Position numbers and translations under genes: made by a program
In this document: piece after piece, positions 60,442 through 64,000 of the stretch
Numbering within the stretch: the stretch's first letter is position 1
Layout of the letters: each line of letters opens with the position of its first letter
The notes under the pieces: generated by a model
The model's input: the letters and a program-made list of their open reading frames with translations, nothing else
Told to the model about the DNA's origin: nothing
Databases searched by the model: none
Origin: Candidatus Methylospira mobilis
GTDB lineage: Bacteria; Pseudomonadota; Gammaproteobacteria; Methylococcales; Methylococcaceae
Direction of reading: 5' to 3'
DNA: 64,000 bases
Assembly: GCF_009498235.1 (NCBI RefSeq)
Contig: NZ_CP044205.1
Location: 2,171,389 to 2,235,388, forward strand

Positions 60442-61218
60442 CTATTTCACCAGCGTACCCAGCCGATTCCAGGCAACGCCGCCATTATCCAGATCCCAGC
60501 TCATCCAAATGAAAAAAGCCCTGCCAACCAGATTTTCTTCCGGCACGGTCCCCCAATAACGGCTATCGTTACTGTTGTCGCGATTATCGCCCATCACGAA
60601 ATAACGCCCTTCCGGCACGGTAAAATCGCCTTGTACCGAAGGCTGTTCCTGCCGAATCAGGATATCATGGCTGACGTTACCCAAATCTTCGGACAAGGTC
60701 AATGCGCCGCTCATGGTTTCACCCTTGCCTTTACCCTGATAAACGCCCAGCGGCGTAGCTTCCACGCGTTCGCCGTTAATAAACAATTGCTTGTCATGAT
60801 ACCCGATGCGGTCTCCCGGCAGCCCTATCACGCGCTTGATGTAATCTACCGATGGGTCTTTCGGAAAACGGAACACCACGATATCGCCGCGCTTCGGCTC
60901 GTTCAGCTCTATTACCTTGTCATGCAGCACCGGCAGCCTGATACCATAAGTAAATTTGTTGACCAGGATAAAATCGCCGATCAGCAAGGTAGGCATCATC
61001 GAACCGGAAGGTATTCTGAACGGCTCGACCAGAAACGAGCGCAACAGCAATACGATGAATATGACCGGAAAAAAAGAACGCGCATATTCAACGATGACTG
61101 GCTCCTGCACCGGGTGGGAATCCGGCCCGCGCAATTTTGACCAGAACAGGTAACCGCCCCAGATCAAGCCCGTGCCTATGCTGCCCAGCACCAGAACCAA
61201 GGAGAAATCTACATTCAT
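60442..61218 (-). CDS. lepB: Signal peptidase I
   Basis: The 258-residue protease has two N-terminal membrane helices, the catalytic serine in RIPSGSMMPTLLIGDF, the lysine region in DYIKRVIGLPGD, and GDNRDNSNDSRYWG. It cleaves Sec and Tat signal peptides at the inner membrane. Lies 9 bp after lepA. Confidence 0.96.
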   Translation of the reverse strand: MNVDFSLVLVLGSIGTGLIWGGYLFWSKLRGPDSHPVQEPVIVEYARSFFPVIFIVLLLRSFLVEPFRIPSGSMMPTLLIGDFILVNKFTYGIRLPVLHDKVIELNEPKRGDIVVFRFPKDPSVDYIKRVIGLPGDRIGYHDKQLFINGERVEATPLGVYQGKGKGETMSGALTLSEDLGNVSHDILIRQEQPSVQGDFTVPEGRYFVMGDNRDNSNDSRYWGTVPEENLVGRAFFIWMSWDLDNGGVAWNRLGTLVK

Positions 61219-61227
61219 ACTAAATCC

Positions 61228-63039
61228 TTATGAGTCTTTTGCAACGCGCAGCACCGCCAGGAATGCTTCCTGCGGAATATCTATCTTGCCGACCTGTTTC
61301 ATGCGTTTTTTTCCGGCCTTCTGTTTTTCCAGCAGTTTTTTCTTACGGGTAATATCGCCGCCATAACATTTGGCCAGCACGTTCTTGCGCATGGCCTTGA
61401 CTGTCGAACGCGCTATGATTTTTGCGCCTATCGCAGCCTGGATCGCCACTTCGTACATTTGTTTCGGTATCAAGTCCTTCATGCGCTCGACCAGATCGCG
61501 TCCGCGCGTCAAACTGATATCCCGGTGCACGATCAAAGACAATGCGTCGACCTTGTCGCCGTTAATCAGAATATCGAGCTTGACCAGCGGCGCTGACTGA
61601 AAACGGACAAACTCGTAATCGAACGACGCAAAACCGCGGCTGACCGATTTGAGCCGGTCGAAGAAGTCCAGCACCACCTCGCTGAGCGGCAGCTCGAACC
61701 CCAACGCGACCTGGTTTCCCATATATTGCAGTTTCTGCTGCACGCCGCGTTTTTCTATGCACAAGGTAATCACCGCACCGAGATAATCCTGAGGCACCAG
61801 AATATTGGCCAGGATAATCGGTTCGAGAATATCGGCGATTTCGCTGGGTGCGGGCAAATCGGCCGGATTATGAATTTTGATGGTTTCGCCGCCGCTGGTA
61901 ACCACTTCATAAACAACAGTCGGCGCCGAAGTAATAAGATCCAGGTCGTACTCGCGCTCCAGGCGCTCCTGAATAATTTCCATGTGCAGCATGCCGAGGA
62001 AACCGATGCGGAAGCCGAAGCCCAGCGCCTGCGACGATTCCGGTTCGTATTGCAGGGCAGCGTCGTTCAGGCGCAGTTTGCTGAGCGCTTCGCGCAGATT
62101 TTCATAATCATCCGATTCTACCGGGAACAAACCGGCAAACACGCGCGGCTGCACCTGCTGAAATCCCGGCAAGGCATCCGTCGTCGGGCAGTCGGTAGCG
62201 GTAATCGTATCGCCGACCGGCGCGCCGAAAATATCCTTGATCGACGCCACCATGAAACCGACTTCGCCCGGCCCCAGGCTGTTCTTGTCGACCTTTTTCG
62301 GCGTAAAAACGCCGACTTGATCGATGGTATGGCTTTTTCCGGTAGATAGCAGCATAATTTTCTGTTTGCGCGACATGACTCCGTTGACTACGCGCACCAG
62401 CGAAACCACGCCCAGATAGTTATCGAACCAGGAATCGATGATCAGCGCCTGCAGCGGCGCATTGGCGTCGCCTTGCGGCGGCGGAATGCGCTCGACCAGC
62501 TGCTCCAGCACATCTGTGACGTTCAACCCGGTCTTGGCGCTGATGCGCACCGCATCCTCGGCCGGTATGCCGATAATTTCCTCGATCTCCTTGATGACTT
62601 TTTCGGGATCGGCGGAAGGCAGATCGATTTTGTTCAGTACCGGCAGCACTTCCAGACCCTGCTCGATGGCGGTGTAGCAGTTGGCGACGCTCTGCGCTTC
62701 CACGCCCTGCGCCGCATCCACCACCAGCAGAGCGCCTTCGCAGGCCGCCAGCGAACGCGACACTTCATAGGAAAAATCGACATGCCCCGGCGTGTCGATG
62801 AAATTGAGCATATAGACTTGCCCGTCTCGCGCCTTGTAATCCAGGGTAACGCTCTGCGCCTTGATGGTAATGCCGCGCTCGCGCTCGATATCCATGGAAT
62901 CGAGCACCTGATTGGCCATTTCCCGGTCGCTTAGACCACCGCACAGCTGAATGAAGCGATCGGCCAGCGTCGATTTGCCATGATCGATATGGGCGATGAT
63001 GGAAAAGTTTCGTATGTACTTGAGGTTTGAAGAATTCAT
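61228..63039 (-). CDS. lepA: Elongation factor 4 (LepA)
   Basis: The 603-residue translational GTPase has G1 AHIDHGKST, the RGITIKAQ switch, G3 DTPGHVDF, G4 NKIDLP and the LepA C-terminal domain ([29 protein letters not shown], in pieces). First gene of the long minus-strand operon to pdxJ. Confidence 0.97.
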   Translation of the reverse strand: MNSSNLKYIRNFSIIAHIDHGKSTLADRFIQLCGGLSDREMANQVLDSMDIERERGITIKAQSVTLDYKARDGQVYMLNFIDTPGHVDFSYEVSRSLAACEGALLVVDAAQGVEAQSVANCYTAIEQGLEVLPVLNKIDLPSADPEKVIKEIEEIIGIPAEDAVRISAKTGLNVTDVLEQLVERIPPPQGDANAPLQALIIDSWFDNYLGVVSLVRVVNGVMSRKQKIMLLSTGKSHTIDQVGVFTPKKVDKNSLGPGEVGFMVASIKDIFGAPVGDTITATDCPTTDALPGFQQVQPRVFAGLFPVESDDYENLREALSKLRLNDAALQYEPESSQALGFGFRIGFLGMLHMEIIQERLEREYDLDLITSAPTVVYEVVTSGGETIKIHNPADLPAPSEIADILEPIILANILVPQDYLGAVITLCIEKRGVQQKLQYMGNQVALGFELPLSEVVLDFFDRLKSVSRGFASFDYEFVRFQSAPLVKLDILINGDKVDALSLIVHRDISLTRGRDLVERMKDLIPKQMYEVAIQAAIGAKIIARSTVKAMRKNVLAKCYGGDITRKKKLLEKQKAGKKRMKQVGKIDIPQEAFLAVLRVAKDS

Positions 63040-63855
63040 TAAGAATTTTAGTATGATGTTTTGGGGCTATGCACACCGCCATGTACACAAAGCGAAAACT
63101 ACCTGTATTCGTTCCGCATACTACAACAGAAGATTATAGCGCAATCGATCGACTTGCTGTAGGACTTTCCCAACCTTCTACGTTGTCCTGGCCCCAGGAC
63201 ACGAAGCGACTGTTTGGCAATTTTTTGGACGTTGATTGACATGTCATGGGATAGTGGAACCAGCCTGGACAAGGTTGACCATGGCGCAACCGTTTCCATT
63301 CCAGCCAGAAAACGTCCGCTCTCCCAATGCTGTAAAGGCTAGTTGTTTCTTCCGGTGAACCAGGTTATCCGTCAGCCCGCCGTTAGAAAATCATTGACTA
63401 CTAAATCATATTATTTTTTAATATTTGCAAACCTTATCGGTTTAAATTTCAACATTGTTTGTATAACAAATGTTTTTAGAACCGAGACCGCGCATGAGCA
63501 AGCAAGCGATTTTTTGCCTATCCTTCCACCAACACAAGCGGGTCCTTAAGCAAGTTCTTAGAGAAACACGGAATAAGACGTTTCCATTAAAGGTTCGACA
63601 CACTCACAACCTGCCAAAACAATTGCTTGCCGTTCATCCTGAGGCAATCGAAGAATTTTATCGGCGCTTCATCTGCATTAGGTGCTTTGCAGCCTTCCCC
63701 CCAACTCGACACCCGTAACCTGACTGTGTTCATCGTTGTCCCGCGCCGGCACTCGGGCGATGGCAGGCACCAAGCTGGAACGATTCAACCCTAAGGTTTA
63801 CAGTCCAACGCGATTTGACGGCTACTAAAGCCTATATTCCTCAAAGGAGATTCCT
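63040..63855. other. 816-bp intergenic region without a supported gene
   Basis: It separates divergent lepA and the final gene. A short frame at 63494-63718 (MSKQAIFCLSFHQHKR...) has no ribosome site and no recognised family. AT-rich stretch 63400-63475 may contain promoters. Nothing else could be supported. Confidence 0.35.
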
Positions 63856-64000
63856 ATGGCAATCATCAAAAAATCAGTAAACGTAAACCGTGACGTGCCG
63901 ACTGAAGTTCGCGCTTCAGCTGCCAGGGATGCGGAAGTTCAGCGTAAGAAAGCGCGTACCCTGGCCAAGCAGCAGCAAGCGGCAGAGCGTATCGCCGCCG
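63856..64000 (+). CDS. N-terminus of a protein, possibly a chemotaxis-transducer-like protein (partial)
   Basis: The first 48 codons (MAIIKKSVNVNRDVPTEVRA...KKARTLAKQQQAAERIAA) continue past the window end. A ribosome site (aaaggaga) precedes the ATG. The basic, alanine/glutamine-rich helix leading into QQQAAERIAA resembles the start of soluble methyl-accepting proteins of methanotrophs, where SAAEEL repeats follow, but too little is visible for a firm call. Confidence 0.4.
   Translation, partial: MAIIKKSVNVNRDVPTEVRASAARDAEVQRKKARTLAKQQQAAERIAA

Noticed and set aside
63494..63718. Small protein gene starting MSKQAIFCLSFH
   Set aside because: No ribosome site or family resemblance; composition inconclusive.

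Overview
The window looks like a chromosomal segment of a gammaproteobacterial methylotroph, most likely a Methylococcales-type methanotroph. The best evidence is a divergent pair at 51-52.7 kb: an MtdA-type NADP-dependent methylene-H4F/H4MPT dehydrogenase and an FchA-type methenyl-H4F cyclohydrolase. The housekeeping gene orders are classically gammaproteobacterial: tRNA-Leu/tig/clpP/clpX/lon/hup/tRNA-Val/tRNA-Asp/ppiD, and lepA/lepB/DUF4845/rnc/era/recO/pdxJ. The taxonomic call is inference; no rRNA or methane monooxygenase gene is present.

Left arm (1-29.1 kb, mostly + strand). It holds the start of an MgtC-like gene, a SiaABC-type phosphatase/kinase/phosphoprotein switch, purE-purK, a lipoprotein gene, two tandem Rap1a/Tai-like secreted proteins, phosphoglucomutase followed by a GGDEF protein, the tig-clpP-clpX-lon-hup proteostasis cluster, ppiD, rsfS, a K+ channel, purM, a glycosyltransferase, argE, argA and a CpdA-like phosphodiesterase. 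A dif site lies at 29124-29151, matching E. coli dif at 25 of 28 positions. Genes run mainly on + before it and mainly on - after the accessory island, as expected for replichores converging on a terminus. KOPS-type octamers seen by eye point towards dif from both sides.

Accessory island (29.2-44.3 kb). It abuts dif and looks like the wreck of a filamentous phage (inovirus, Xer/dif-integrated). A DUF3653-type phage regulator lies beside dif, and a 5'-truncated Zot (pI) gene lies at the far end. Between them are plasmid-like parts: an array of eight complete plus one partial ~23-bp iteron-like repeats next to an AT-rich tract and a DnaA box; two copies of a KfrA-like gene, one frameshifted, plus a third 3'-tail fragment; and several toxin-antitoxin loci (orphan StbD-like antitoxin, MntA with truncated HEPN partner, HigBA plus a small antitoxin-like ORF, RHH/ParE). 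The centre is a three-level nest. An IS21-family element is split exactly at its istA/istB junction by a second IS21 element (target duplication TCAGC). That second element carries, in the 3' end of its istB, a Mu/Tn7-superfamily transposon (transposase, AAA+ ATPase, serine resolvase) with 238-bp inverted repeats that read as identical and TTTAGC flanking repeats. Removing the layers on paper restores the interrupted reading frames.

Right arm (44.3-64 kb, mostly - strand). It holds a PduX-like GHMP kinase, an orphan T6SS VgrG followed by a 49-residue ORF, infA, the N-degron transferases bpt and aat overlapping fchA, divergent mtdA, htpG, a decayed VapBC-like locus with an internally deleted IS5-type element, an initiator tRNA with a strong promoter, rlmJ, the pdxJ-recO-era-rnc-DUF4845-lepB-lepA run, and the start of an unidentified gene cut by the window end.
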